This document shows, piece after piece, positions 31,035-41,161 of a stretch of DNA of 64,000 bases (position 1 is its first letter; each line of letters starts with the position of its first letter). The notes under the pieces were generated by a model, which worked only from the letters and a program-made list of their open reading frames with translations, did not search any database and was not told where the DNA came from. The DNA comes from JBFWVR01 sp050246635 (lineage in GTDB: Bacteria; Acidobacteriota; Vicinamibacteria; Vicinamibacterales; UBA2999), in NCBI GenBank assembly GCA_050246635.1, contig JBFWVR010000010.1, positions 1 through 64,000 of the forward strand, written 5' to 3'. The position numbers and the translations under genes were made by a program.

Positions 31035-33515
31035 ATGACGAGACCTCACGGACGGCTGGCCGACGATCGGGGCGTGGCGCTCGTCACCGTCATGCTCCTC
31101 CTGCTCCTGACGACGTCGATCCTGACCGGCTTCCTGGTGGTGGTGTCCACGGACGTGAAGCTGCGCGGCGTCGACCGGTCGCGGACGCAGGCTTTCTACG
31201 CGGCGCACGCGGGGCTCGAGAAGCTCACGGCCGACCTCGGAGACCTCTTCGCGGTGGACTTCTCGCCGGAGCTCGAGGACGTCGAGACCATCGAGGGCGA
31301 GCCCCCGGCGCTCACCAACGTGTCGTTCGACGCGGCCGACGGCCTCGGCTACAAGGTGCAGTTCACGGCCGACGCCGATGGCAACCCGACCGCCACCGCG
31401 GGCACGGTCAAGTCGGGCCCCTACGCCGACTTCAAGGCGCTCATCACCGATTACACGCTGACGACGACGGCCCGCACCGTCGACGGGTCGGAGGCGCGGC
31501 TGCGCCGGACGATGCAGACCGTCAGCATCCCGGTGTTCCAGTTCGGCATCTTCTCGGACACCGACCTGAGCTTCTTCGCGGGCCCGGACTTCAGCTTCGG
31601 TGGACGCGTCCACACCAACGGCAACCTCTTCCTCGCCTCCGGCGCGACGCTGTATCTCTCGGACCGGGTGACGGCGGTCCAGGACGTGATTAGGACCAAC
31701 CTGTCGAACGGGTGGTCCGTGACCTCCGGCTACACCGGCAGCGTGCGGCCGATCACGGCGCCCGGGTCGTACCGCAGCCTCACGACCAGCGAAGGCAGCT
31801 TGGTCGGCACGCTCGGCAGCAGCCAGAACGAGCCGACCTGGACGAACCTGTCGATCGGCACCTACAACGGCTACCTGCGGAACGGGCGCACGGGCGCCCG
31901 GCGGCTCGACCTCCCCCTCATCACCATTGGCGGCACGCCGGTGGACCTCATCAAGCGGCCGGTCGCGGGCGAGGAGCCGCTCGTGACGGGCCAGCGCATG
32001 TTCTCGCAGGCCAGCGTGCGTGTGCTGCTGTCGGACACGGCCGCGGACATCACGAGCCTGCCCGGCATCTCGGGGGGGGCGCCGGTGCAGCTCGGCCGGC
32101 TCGCCGTGTCGCCCATCGCGGGCTACACCGTGGACGCGGCGCACGCGCCCTTCGCGGTGTCCCCCGGCAACGCGGCCGACAGCAACGTGCTCTCGGCGCT
32201 GAACACGCCCCTGCACGACGGCTTCCTGAAGGTCGAGTACCGCAATGCCGCCGGTGCCTGGGTCGACGTCACCGTCGAGTGGCTGAACCTCGGGATCACG
32301 CGGCGCAACATCGACGTCGCCGGCTGCGCCGAGCCGAACCCCGACGCCATCCTGCGGATTCAGCGGGTCAAGGCCGCGCCGTCGACGGCCCCAGGCGACG
32401 CGTGCGGGCTCGACAGCACCAACGAGAAGGACTACTGGCCGCTCGTGATCTACGACCCGCGCGAGGCCTGGCCGCGCGACAACCACGCCACCTCCGCGAC
32501 GGACATCCGCCTCGGTGGCGTCATGCACTACTTCGATCTCGACGTGAACAACCTGCGGCGCTGGCTGGCGGGCACGATCGGCGCGAGCGGCGCGAGCGTG
32601 GTGAACGAGGACGGGTTCGTCCTGTACTTCTCCGACCGCCGGCTGAACCAGGATGCGGGGGGCAACGAGACGGGCGAGCTGGGCTTCGAGGATCTCGTCA
32701 ACCCGGGCGACAGCAACGGCGCGCCGAACTCCGTGCTCGACACCGGCGAGGACGTCAACAGCGACAGCACGCTGCAGGTGTACGGCAACACGCCGGTGCC
32801 CCCGGCGGGCGCCTCGGCGCCCCTGAACGCGACGGCCACCCTGCGGACGCAGGTCACGCTCGAGCAGGCGCGCCGGAACAAGGCCATCTTCTTCCGCCGG
32901 GCGCTCAAGGTCACGAACGGCACCCTCGGCAACCTGCCGGCGGACGGCCTCGCAATCGTGTCCGAGAACCCCGTGTACGTCGAGGGCAACTACAACGCCA
33001 ACGACTCGGGCTTCGGCGACCCGCACGTGCCGGCGGCGATCATCGCCGACGCGATCACGCTGCTCTCGAACAGCTGGCCGCTGGCCCGCACCATCAGCAG
33101 CGTCACCTACCAGCACGGCGACACGCGGTCGCTGTACTTCCCCTACAACCCGTCGAACCGTCGAGCTACCGCGACCACCTGGTACCGCTTCGCGGCCATC
33201 TCGGGCAAGGGGCGTTCGTTCCCGCACATCAGCGGCAACTACCAAGACTACGGCACCGACGGCGGCGTCCACAACTTCTTCCGCATGCTCGAGGACTGGG
33301 ACGGCACGCTCAACTATCGCGGGTCAATCGCCAGCTTCTACTACAGCCGCCAGGCCACAGGCCTTTACAAGTGCTGCACCACCGTCTACAGCGCTCCGAC
33401 ACGCGGCTACAACTTCGACACCGACTTCCTCGACCCCGCCCTGCTGCCGCCGAAGACCCCGATGTTCCGGGACATCAACACCACGGGCTTCCAGCAGGTG
33501 ACGCGCTGGCAGTGA
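31035..33515 (+). CDS. PilX-type minor pilin/pilus assembly protein
   Basis: An 826-residue protein starting with a basic head and a hydrophobic segment RGVALVTVMLLLLLTTSILTGFLVVV, then the helix FYAAHAGLEKLTADL, as in PilX N-terminal domains (class III-like leader, no G|FxLxE). The large beta-rich remainder is typical of the big PilX/DUF4900-type proteins seen with type IV pilins in Acidobacteria. It follows the GspJ-like gene by 13 bases. It would sit at the tip of the pilus or help to anchor it; that is inference from the family. Confidence 0.72.
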   Translation: MTRPHGRLADDRGVALVTVMLLLLLTTSILTGFLVVVSTDVKLRGVDRSRTQAFYAAHAGLEKLTADLGDLFAVDFSPELEDVETIEGEPPALTNVSFDAADGLGYKVQFTADADGNPTATAGTVKSGPYADFKALITDYTLTTTARTVDGSEARLRRTMQTVSIPVFQFGIFSDTDLSFFAGPDFSFGGRVHTNGNLFLASGATLYLSDRVTAVQDVIRTNLSNGWSVTSGYTGSVRPITAPGSYRSLTTSEGSLVGTLGSSQNEPTWTNLSIGTYNGYLRNGRTGARRLDLPLITIGGTPVDLIKRPVAGEEPLVTGQRMFSQASVRVLLSDTAADITSLPGISGGAPVQLGRLAVSPIAGYTVDAAHAPFAVSPGNAADSNVLSALNTPLHDGFLKVEYRNAAGAWVDVTVEWLNLGITRRNIDVAGCAEPNPDAILRIQRVKAAPSTAPGDACGLDSTNEKDYWPLVIYDPREAWPRDNHATSATDIRLGGVMHYFDLDVNNLRRWLAGTIGASGASVVNEDGFVLYFSDRRLNQDAGGNETGELGFEDLVNPGDSNGAPNSVLDTGEDVNSDSTLQVYGNTPVPPAGASAPLNATATLRTQVTLEQARRNKAIFFRRALKVTNGTLGNLPADGLAIVSENPVYVEGNYNANDSGFGDPHVPAAIIADAITLLSNSWPLARTISSVTYQHGDTRSLYFPYNPSNRRATATTWYRFAAISGKGRSFPHISGNYQDYGTDGGVHNFFRMLEDWDGTLNYRGSIASFYYSRQATGLYKCCTTVYSAPTRGYNFDTDFLDPALLPPKTPMFRDINTTGFQQVTRWQ

Positions 33516-33558
33516 CATCTCGACGGATCGCCGCTTTTATGGTGAAATTGCCGGCTTG

Positions 33559-35847
33559 ATGCGCCGGACGCTCCCCCCCCTGCTCTGCCTCCTCCTGCTC
33601 GTCCCGGCGGCGTCCGCGCTCGCCCGTCAATCCGGCGATGTGATCATCGACGGCCCGGCGGCGCCGGAGCCGCCCGCCATCCTCACGCGCGGGGAGGACG
33701 GCAAGGCCACCATCCGCACGATGCGCCTGCCCTCCCCCGAGATCTTCGACGGGCGGCTGGACGAGGCCTTCTACGAGAACGTGCCGCCCATCACGGGCTT
33801 CTACCAGCAGGAGCCCGTGGAGGGCGCGCCGGCCACGGAGAAGACCGAGGTCTGGGTGTTCTTCGACGACGAGAACCTGTACGTGTCCGCGCGGCTGTGG
33901 GAGACCGACTCCTCGCGCCGCGTCACGGCCGACATGCGCCGCGACGCGATGAACATGTACAACAACGACCACTTCGCGGTCCTCATCGACACCTTCTACG
34001 ACCGGCGGAACGCGTTCGGCTTCGCCACCAACTCGGTCGGCGGCCTGTTCGACTGGGCGGTGACCAACGAGCAGCCCAGCAGCGACTTCAACACGCTCTG
34101 GGACGTGCGCGCCGCCGACTTCGATGGGGGCTGGTCGGTCGAGTACCAGATCCCCTTCCGGTCGCTCCGCTTCCGCGAGGGCGGCCACGTGTGGGGCATC
34201 AACTTCCGCCGCATGGTCCGGTGGAAGAACGAGATCTCGCACCTCACGCCCGTGCCGGCGCAGTACGGGCGGCGTGGCATGTCGGTGATCTCCACGTCGG
34301 CCACGCTGGTTGGCATCGAGCCGCCCACGCGCATGCGCAACCTCGACGTGAAGCCCTACGTGCTCGGTTCCGTCCTGACGAACCGCGATGCCGACATCCC
34401 GTTCGAGAACGAGGGCAACGGGGAATTCGGGGTCGACGTGAAGTGGGGCCTCACGCAGACGCTCATCGCCGACTTCACCTACAACACCGACTTCGCCCAG
34501 GTGGAAGACGACGAGGCGCAGGTGAACCTCACCCGCTTCAGCCTGTTCTTCCCCGAGAAGCGCGACTTCTTCCTCGAGGGCCAGGAGGCGTTTGCCTTCG
34601 GCGGCGCCAACCTCCGTGGGGGTGGTGGCGGGCGGGGCGGCGGCGGTGGGCCGAACAACGGGCCGGACGACCTGCCCGTGCTCTTCTACAGCCGCCGTAT
34701 CGGGCTGGACGAGGGCGCGGTGATCCCGATCCTCGGCGGCGCACGCATCCTCGGCCGCACCGGGCCGTGGCAGGTCGGCGCGCTCTCGATGCAGACGAAG
34801 GAGGCCCCGGAGGTCTCGGTGCCGGGGACCAACTTCTCGGCCTTCCGCCTCAACCGCGACGTGCTCAGCCGGAGCCGCATCGGCATCATCGCGACGCGCC
34901 GCGATCCGGGCAGTGGCATCGAGGGCACGAACACCGTGTACGGCGGCGACGCCCAGCTCAACCTCAGCGACGATCTGACGATCGTGAGCTACTGGGCGCG
35001 GACCGAGACCCCCGGGCTCGAGGGCGACGACACGAGCTACCGGGCGCGGTTCGACTACAACGCGGACCGCTACGGGTTCCAGGCGGACCACCTGCTGGTC
35101 GGCGAGCACTTCAACCCGGAAGTCGGCTTCCTGCGCCGCGAGGCCTTCCGGCGCTCCTACGCCCAGGCCCGCTTCTCGCCGCGCCCGGCACGCTGGGCCG
35201 GGGTGCGCAAGCTCTACTACGAGGCCAGCTTCAACTACGCCACGAACCCGTTCGGCGACATGGAGTCACGGGAAGCCCAGGCGGCGTTCCGGATGGACAT
35301 GGACTCGAGCGACCAGATCTCGGTGGACTACACGCGCAGCTTCGAGCTGATCTACGAGCCGTTCGAGGTCGCGAAGGCGGTGGAAGTCCAGCCCGGCGCC
35401 TACGACTTCTCGCAGGTGCAGGCCGAGTACATGATCGGCAACCAGCGGAAGATCAACGGCCGCATCACCGCGCGGCGCGGCAGCTTCTACGGAGGCCACC
35501 TCACCGAGCTCACCTGGCGCGGCCGTGTCGACTTCAACGCCCAGTTCTACGTCGAGCCGACCTTCTCGTACAACCGCGTGACCGGGCCCTTCGGCAACGG
35601 CAACAGCAACCTCGTGAGCACCCGCCTCACCTACACGCTCACGCCGCGCATGTTCGTCGGCGCGCTGGTCCAGTACCAGTCCCGCGCCGACGCCGTCGCC
35701 ACCAACGCCCGCTTCCGCTGGGAATACACCCCCGGCTCCGAGCTCTTCATCGTCTACAGCGACGGGCGGAGCACGCTGACTCGCGGGTTTCCCGAGGTGA
35801 GGAATCAGAGCTTCGTGGTGAAATTGACGAAGCTCTTCAGATTTTAG
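33559..35847 (+). CDS. DUF5916 outer-membrane protein with CBM9-like N-terminus
   Basis: A 762-residue protein from the ATG at 33559 (an earlier TTG is not needed). A signal peptide ends near SALARQ. Residues about 55-230 form a CBM9-like beta-sandwich (DGRLDEAFYENV, VWVFFDDENLYV). The rest is DUF5916: FFPEKRDFFLEGQEAF, then a barrel of paired strands ending LTKLFRF with terminal Phe. A Gly-rich insert (GGGGGRGGGGG) lies near residue 360. It is an outer-membrane protein of unknown cargo, often found with peptidases in Acidobacteria. It is 43 bases after the pilin operon and may be expressed with it. Confidence 0.88.
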   Translation: MRRTLPPLLCLLLLVPAASALARQSGDVIIDGPAAPEPPAILTRGEDGKATIRTMRLPSPEIFDGRLDEAFYENVPPITGFYQQEPVEGAPATEKTEVWVFFDDENLYVSARLWETDSSRRVTADMRRDAMNMYNNDHFAVLIDTFYDRRNAFGFATNSVGGLFDWAVTNEQPSSDFNTLWDVRAADFDGGWSVEYQIPFRSLRFREGGHVWGINFRRMVRWKNEISHLTPVPAQYGRRGMSVISTSATLVGIEPPTRMRNLDVKPYVLGSVLTNRDADIPFENEGNGEFGVDVKWGLTQTLIADFTYNTDFAQVEDDEAQVNLTRFSLFFPEKRDFFLEGQEAFAFGGANLRGGGGGRGGGGGPNNGPDDLPVLFYSRRIGLDEGAVIPILGGARILGRTGPWQVGALSMQTKEAPEVSVPGTNFSAFRLNRDVLSRSRIGIIATRRDPGSGIEGTNTVYGGDAQLNLSDDLTIVSYWARTETPGLEGDDTSYRARFDYNADRYGFQADHLLVGEHFNPEVGFLRREAFRRSYAQARFSPRPARWAGVRKLYYEASFNYATNPFGDMESREAQAAFRMDMDSSDQISVDYTRSFELIYEPFEVAKAVEVQPGAYDFSQVQAEYMIGNQRKINGRITARRGSFYGGHLTELTWRGRVDFNAQFYVEPTFSYNRVTGPFGNGNSNLVSTRLTYTLTPRMFVGALVQYQSRADAVATNARFRWEYTPGSELFIVYSDGRSTLTRGFPEVRNQSFVVKLTKLFRF

Positions 35848-36147
35848 ATCTTCAGATTTCAGATCTCAGATTGATTGACGATTGACGATCGATCGATTGA
35901 AGAATGGATTTACCAGATCGAACGTTGGGTGATTGCGCTGGCTCGGCGCTGAAGATCTCCACGCAAAAAGCAGAAAAGGGGTCTGTCGCCTTTTTCCTCT
36001 GCGCCAGATGGAAAAAGGGACTGACCCCTCTTCTGCCAATCACCCGATGTCTTCAGATCCCTAAATCAATCTTCCATCGACCGATCTGAATTCATCAATC
36101 AATCTTCAATCTGAAATCTGAAGATCTGCAATTTCTCCCCCGCCTGA
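35848..36147. repeat. Mixed intergenic repeats between convergent genes
   Basis: Runs of AGATTTCAGATC and GATTGACGATTG (35845-35900) and again CAATCTGAAATCTGAAG (36100-36130), which can pair with one another. In the middle is a GAAAAGGGGTCTGTCGCC / GGGACTGACCCC pair of the GGGG-type palindromes. No gene. It separates two convergent genes and so is likely to hold terminators for both. Confidence 0.6.
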
Positions 36148-37776
36148 CTACTTCATGAACGGATACGTATAGTCAGTAGGCGGGACGAATGTCTCCTTGA
36201 TGCTGCGGACGTTCACCCACCGCAGCAGGTTCATCTTCGAGCCGGCCTTGTCGTTCGTGCCGGACGCGCGGCCGCCGCCGAAGGGCTGCTGGCCGACGAC
36301 GGCGCCGGTGGGCTTGTCGTTGATGTAGAAGTTGCCGGCCGCATCGCGCAGGGCGGTCATGGCCTCGGCCACGGCCTTGCGGTCGCGGGAGAACACGGCG
36401 CCGGTCAGCGCGTAGGGTGAGGTCTCGTCCACGATCTCCAGCGTCTCCAGCCACCGGTCATCGTCATAGACGTAGGCGGTGAGCACGGGGCCGAAGATCT
36501 CCTCGCACATCAGGCGGTAGCCGGGGTTCTCGGTCTCGATGAGGGTCGGCTCGATGAACCAGCCCTGCTCGCCCCGCGCGCCGCCACCCTGCACGATCTT
36601 CGCGTTCTTCCGCGCGTCGTCCAGGTAGCCGCTGATCTTCGTGAACGACTTCTGGTCGATGACCGCGCCCATGAAGTTGGAGAAATCGCGGACATCGCCC
36701 ATCTTGATGTCGCGCATCATCGCGACCATGCGGTCGCGCACCTCGGGCCAGAGCGACCGCGGGATGTAGCAGCGGCTGGCGGCCGAGCACTTCTGTCCCT
36801 GGAACTCGAAGGCGCCGCGCACGAGGCCGACGGCCACCTCCTGCGGGTCGGCGGAGGCGTGCGCGACGACGAAGTCCTTGCCGCCGGTCTCGCCGACGAT
36901 ACGCGGATAGGAGCGGTAGCGGGCGATGTTCTCGCCCACGGTCTTCCACATGCTCTGGAACACCGCGGTGCTGCCCGTGAAGTGGATGCCGGCGAACTCC
37001 GGCGACTCGAGCGCGGTCCTGGTGATGGCGACCGGGTCACCCGGGACGAAGTTGATGACGCCGGGCGGCAGGCCCGCGGTCTCGAGCAGGCGCATCACGT
37101 AGTAGTTGCTGAGCATCGCCGTCGCCGAGGGCTTCCAGACGACGGTGCAGCCCATCAGCGCGGGCGCCGTGGGCAGGTTGCCGCCGATGGCCGTGAAGTT
37201 GAACGGCGTGACGGCGTAGACGAAGCCCTCCAGCCCGCGGTAGTCGGACTGGTTCCAGATGGCATGCGAGCTGTCGGGCTGCTCGTGGAGCAACTGCTCG
37301 GCGAAGGCGACGTTGTAGCGCCAGAAGTCGATCAGCTCGCAGGCCGCGTCGATCTCGGCCTGGAACGCCGTCTTCGACTGGTTCAGCATCGTCGCGGCAT
37401 TGAGGGTCTGGCGCCAGGTCGTCGTCAGCAGCTCGGCGGCGCGGAGGAACACCGCGGCGCGCTCCTCGAACGACCAGCTCGCCCACTCCCGCCGCGCCTC
37501 GCGCGCGGCCGTGATGGCCTTCGTCACGTGCTCGGCGCCGCCGCTGTGCCAGTCCGCCAGCACGTGCTGGTGGTTGTGGGGCATGACGGCGGTGTGGGTC
37601 TCGCCGGTGCGGATCTCCTGGCCCCCGATGATGAGCGGGATGTCGACGCGCTCGGCCGCCATCGACTCGAGTCTCGCCTGCAGCTCGACCCGCTCGGGCG
37701 TCCCCGGCGCATAGCTGAGGTTGGGTTCGTTGACGGGCCGCGGCACGCGGCGGACCCCGGCGAAAGTCGACGGCAT
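36148..37776 (-). CDS. pruA: L-glutamate gamma-semialdehyde dehydrogenase
   Basis: A 542-residue aldehyde dehydrogenase of the PruA/ALDH4 type, the second enzyme of proline catabolism, oxidising glutamate semialdehyde to glutamate with NAD. The catalytic residues are E296 in VGETGGKD and C330 in FQGQKCSAASR. NYN, PFNFTAIGGN and GTNDKAG are typical of ALDH4. The ATG at 37776 has GAGGAGG upstream; a longer start at 37803 is less likely. No putA partner is in the window. The C-terminus VNVRSIKETFVPP completes the family length. Confidence 0.95.
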   Translation of the reverse strand: MPSTFAGVRRVPRPVNEPNLSYAPGTPERVELQARLESMAAERVDIPLIIGGQEIRTGETHTAVMPHNHQHVLADWHSGGAEHVTKAITAAREARREWASWSFEERAAVFLRAAELLTTTWRQTLNAATMLNQSKTAFQAEIDAACELIDFWRYNVAFAEQLLHEQPDSSHAIWNQSDYRGLEGFVYAVTPFNFTAIGGNLPTAPALMGCTVVWKPSATAMLSNYYVMRLLETAGLPPGVINFVPGDPVAITRTALESPEFAGIHFTGSTAVFQSMWKTVGENIARYRSYPRIVGETGGKDFVVAHASADPQEVAVGLVRGAFEFQGQKCSAASRCYIPRSLWPEVRDRMVAMMRDIKMGDVRDFSNFMGAVIDQKSFTKISGYLDDARKNAKIVQGGGARGEQGWFIEPTLIETENPGYRLMCEEIFGPVLTAYVYDDDRWLETLEIVDETSPYALTGAVFSRDRKAVAEAMTALRDAAGNFYINDKPTGAVVGQQPFGGGRASGTNDKAGSKMNLLRWVNVRSIKETFVPPTDYTYPFMK

Positions 37777-38215
37777 GGATGGCCTCCTCGGAATGAGATG
37801 CAACTGCTTATTCTAGGCCACAGATGGCACAGATGGCACAGAACGCCAGGGACACAGATGCACAGATAAGAAGAGATGCACAGATGGGCCCTTGGTGGGC
37901 TCACCTTCGCGGCGGGGCGAAAAGGCGCGCTGGCGCGCGGCCACAGATGGCACAGAAGGCACAGATGGCCGGGGGACACGGACGCACAGAACCACAGATG
38001 CACAGATAAGAAGAGATGCACAGATGGCCGGGGGACACGGACGCGGCAGATCACAAGCGATTCACGGATGCGGCCCCTGGTGGACTCTCCTTCGCGGCGG
38101 GGCACCAAGGCGCGCTGGTGCGCGGCCACAGAAAGCACAGAAAGCACAGATGGCCCAGTTCCAACGGGTACCAAGTTCACAGAGGTCAGGGGATACACAG
38201 ATGACCGCAAGTTCG
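37777..38215. repeat. CACAGATG-type degenerate repeat array
   Basis: Dozens of imperfect CACAGATGGCACAGA and ACAGATGCACAGATAAGA units from about 37815, with longer segments (GGGGGACACGGACGCA) repeated at 37972 and 38029. The complementary family fills 46440-46550 and 48890-49225. No gene. Confidence 0.75.
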
Positions 38216-38903
38216 GTCCTCACGACGGCGACGCCGCCGGCCCAACCGCCGCGGAGCGGCGGGCCCACGCGCAGCGCCTGACGCCGGCGCAACCGTCGCC
38301 CCCTCCCGGCGAGCCCCGAGCGCGGCGAGGGGCGAGTCCCAGCGAACGCAGTGAGTCCCAGCGAACGCAGTGAGTCCCAGCGAGCGCAGCGAGTCCTGGC
38401 GAGCGCGAAGCGCGAGTCCCACCGGCGGCGACGCCGCCGGCCCAACCGCCGCACAGCGGCCGGCCCACCCGCCGCGGCGCGGCGGGCCCACGCGCCGCGC
38501 GCGAGGCCGGCGCTGCCGTCGGCCCGCGCCCAGCGCGCCCGAGCGCGGCGAGGGGCGAGTCCCCGCGAACGCAGTGAGTCCTAGCGAGCGCAGCGAGTCC
38601 CAGCGAGCGCAGCGAGTCCCAGCGAGCGCAGCGAGTCCTGGCGAGCGCGAGCGCGAGTCCCACCGGCGGCGACGCCGCCGGCCCAACCGCCGCAGGGCGG
38701 CGGGACCACGCGCAGCGCGTGACGCCGGCGCAGCCGTCGGCCCCCTCCCAGCGAGCCCCGAGCGCGGCGAGGGGCGAGTCCCAGCGAACGCAGAGAGTCC
38801 TAGCGAACGCAGTGAGTCCTGGCGAGCGCAGCGAGTCCCAGTGAGCGCAGCGAGTCCTGGCGAGCGCGAGGCGCGAGTCCCACCGGCGGCGGAGCCGCCG
38901 GCC
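38216..38903. repeat. GC-rich palindromic repeat array
   Basis: Two to three rounds of a long unit with GGCGACGCCGCCGGCCCAACCGCCGC, then runs of GAGTCCCAGCGA(A/G)CGCAG(T/C). Every small unit is an imperfect palindrome. Related arrays are at 44375-44761, 46319-46440 and 48955-49050. Long open frames cross it on both strands, but their sequence is just the repeat. No gene. Confidence 0.8.
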
Positions 38904-39530
38904 TTACCGCAGCCCCGCCAGCGTCAGCGGCAGGCTGGAGAACTCGAGCAGCACCAGCCAGAGGGCGGCCTGGTAGTCGTCCCAGATGGCGGGGCGCCAG
39001 AGCCAGGGCGTGTCGGCCGCAATCGCGGCGTAGAGCAGGGCGAACGCGAAGGCGAGGGTGACAGCCTGGAACGCGCGCGGGTAGACGCTCGGCGGGGGTG
39101 TTTCCACCGGGCGCTTCTCCGGCGGGCGGGGGTCGTCGGCCGCGACGATGGCGACGAGCTGGCGGAAGGTGAGGAGCCAGAGGGCCCCGGCCGCGACGAA
39201 GAGGGCGAGCCACCAGGGGTTCTCGGTGAGGCCGGCGGCGGCGACGGCCCCGGCCACGGCGACCACGGTGGCCTGGTGCGCCCAGGCTGCGCCGCGTGCC
39301 GAGGGGCCCGGCGGAAGCCGCCACGGGTCGATATCACGCGAGACGATGGCGTTGACGGCAACGCCGGCGCCCAGCACCGCTCCGAGCGCCGCCACGACGA
39401 CCTGTGGCCAGTCATCGAGCGCCGCAACCCCGGCGTACACCGCGAGCGCAATCCCAATCACGAGCCCGGCAGCCGACAGCGCCCGGGCGGCAGGCGACGG
39501 TTCCATCGTGCCGTCCAGCCTAGCAGACAC
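38904..39530 (-). CDS. Hypothetical membrane protein
   Basis: A 208-residue protein with about six hydrophobic spans (LVIGIALAVYAGVAAL, VVVAALGAVLGAGVAV, VVAVAGAVAAAGL, WLALFVAAGALWLL, LAFAFALLYAAIA, ALWLVLLEFSSLPL). It may start at ATG 39530 or at the ninth codon (MEPSPAAR). No family recognised. It sits between the repeat array and the MATE gene on the same strand. Confidence 0.55.
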   Translation of the reverse strand: MSARLDGTMEPSPAARALSAAGLVIGIALAVYAGVAALDDWPQVVVAALGAVLGAGVAVNAIVSRDIDPWRLPPGPSARGAAWAHQATVVAVAGAVAAAGLTENPWWLALFVAAGALWLLTFRQLVAIVAADDPRPPEKRPVETPPPSVYPRAFQAVTLAFAFALLYAAIAADTPWLWRPAIWDDYQAALWLVLLEFSSLPLTLAGLR

Positions 39531-39638
39531 GGGAGCCCGATCCGCCGCCGCGCCTTCGTGCCCTTCGCGCCCTTCGTGTCCTTCGTGCCTTCGCGCCCTT
39601 CAAAATCACCAGATCACGAGATCACGAGATCACGCAAT

Positions 39639-41036
39639 TCAAGCGGTCGCCCGCTCTATCTCGACCTTGATGTGCCGCCACTTCCCCTGGCGGAAGCGGA
39701 GCACGCTCAGCACGCACCGCGTGAAGTGGCCGAAGAGGATGGCCAGCCAGATGTCGGAGGGGTGCAGGGGACGCGTGGCCTGGATGGCCTCCATCATGCC
39801 GATGGGAATGGCAATCTGCGAGACCAGCGTGATGTAGAGCGGGCTCTTGGTGTCGCCCGTGCCCTGCAGCGCGCCCGTGTAGGTCAAGGCCAGCGTGATG
39901 AAGAAGCCAGAGAGCGCGAGGAACTGCAGGAGCTGCTCGCCGATGGTCGCCACCGCGGCCTCGGTCGCGCCGAACACCCCCAGGAGCGCCTGCGGGATCG
40001 TCAGGAACATCAGCCCGACGACCGCCGCCACCGACAATCCGATCTTCGCGGCGGCGTGCACGCCCTGGATGGCGCGCTCCGGCTGTCCGGCGCCGAGGTT
40101 CTGGCCCGTGATCGTCGCCGTCGCGCCCATGAGCCCGACCGACGTCCACGTGATCATCGAGAAGAGCTCGGTGTAGCCGATGGCATAGGCGGCCTGCGCC
40201 GCGGCGCTCTGCTCGAGCGAGCCGATGAAGCGCAGGAACAGCACCCCGGCGACGTTCATCGCGATGCCCTGCACGCCCGTCGGCAGGCCGAAGCGGAAGA
40301 GCGACTTGATGATCGCCCAGTCCGGCTTCCACTCCATGTGCTTCGAGAACTGGATGACGCAGTCCTTCCGGTACAGGTGCCAGAGCGCGTAGGCACTCGT
40401 GACGCCCGTCGCCGTGACCGTGCCCATGGCGGAGCCGGCCGTGCCGAACATCGGGATCAGCACCAGGTTCAGCGCCACGTTCAGCACCGTCATCATCACG
40501 CCGAGCCGCAGCGGCGTGCGGGCGTCGCCCGCCGCGCGCAGCGCCGACGTCAGCATGAAGAACAGCAGCATGCCGATGTTCAGGCTGAACATGATCCGGA
40601 GGAAGGGCAGCGCGAGCACGCGCACCTCCGGGGCGGCATTCACCAGGTCGAGCAGGAGCGGCGCCGAGAAGAACCCGACGGGCGCCATCACCACGAACAT
40701 CCCGAGGGCCGTGATGAACGCCTGGTGCACCGTGCGGTTCACCATGTCGGAGTCGCCGCGCCCCGCGAAGCGCGCCACCAGCACGGCCTGCCCGGTGAAG
40801 AGCGACGCCATGAAGACGACGACGACGAGGATGATCTGCCAGCTCACGCCGATGGCGGCGTTCGCGGTGTAACCGATGAGGTGGCCGACCAGAATGTGGT
40901 CGACGACGCCCTGGAGGCCCGCGACCAGGTTCTGGAGCATCGTGGGCCACGCCAGCTTCCAGACCGCCGGACTGATGGGACCTTCGATGAGCGAGCGGTC
41001 GAACCGGGAGGGTTTTCTCTGCGCAGCGTCCGCCAT
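39639..41036 (-). CDS. MATE family efflux transporter
   Basis: A 465-residue protein of 12 membrane helices in two halves. It starts after a cytoplasmic RKPSRFDRSLIEGPI with WKLAWPTMLQNL, and the second half with SLFRFGLPTGVQGIAM. MATE proteins expel drugs or metabolites in exchange for H+ or Na+. Key pattern residues such as P in LAWPTM and the Q-G-x-L-Q-G-like TGALQGTGDT are present. The start codon ATG at 41036 looks right. Substrate unknown. Confidence 0.9.
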   Translation of the reverse strand: MADAAQRKPSRFDRSLIEGPISPAVWKLAWPTMLQNLVAGLQGVVDHILVGHLIGYTANAAIGVSWQIILVVVVFMASLFTGQAVLVARFAGRGDSDMVNRTVHQAFITALGMFVVMAPVGFFSAPLLLDLVNAAPEVRVLALPFLRIMFSLNIGMLLFFMLTSALRAAGDARTPLRLGVMMTVLNVALNLVLIPMFGTAGSAMGTVTATGVTSAYALWHLYRKDCVIQFSKHMEWKPDWAIIKSLFRFGLPTGVQGIAMNVAGVLFLRFIGSLEQSAAAQAAYAIGYTELFSMITWTSVGLMGATATITGQNLGAGQPERAIQGVHAAAKIGLSVAAVVGLMFLTIPQALLGVFGATEAAVATIGEQLLQFLALSGFFITLALTYTGALQGTGDTKSPLYITLVSQIAIPIGMMEAIQATRPLHPSDIWLAILFGHFTRCVLSVLRFRQGKWRHIKVEIERATA

Positions 41037-41161
41037 ACAGCCGTAAGGGGCGATTGTATCGTGATACGCCGCCGGGGCCCGGACAGTTTCGCCCCGCCTC
41101 CCATCCCCGCCGGGATCCTCACGCGGGCCGGAGGTGTCCTACCCCCACGGACACCACGTCA

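Noticed and set aside
37815..38215. CACAGATG array as a CRISPR
   Set aside because: Units are short, imperfect and without unique spacers of constant length, and no cas gene is near.
39622..40950. Alternative minus-strand frame within the MATE gene
   Set aside because: His/Arg/Gly-rich without membrane helices, whereas the other frame has 12 helices and MATE motifs.
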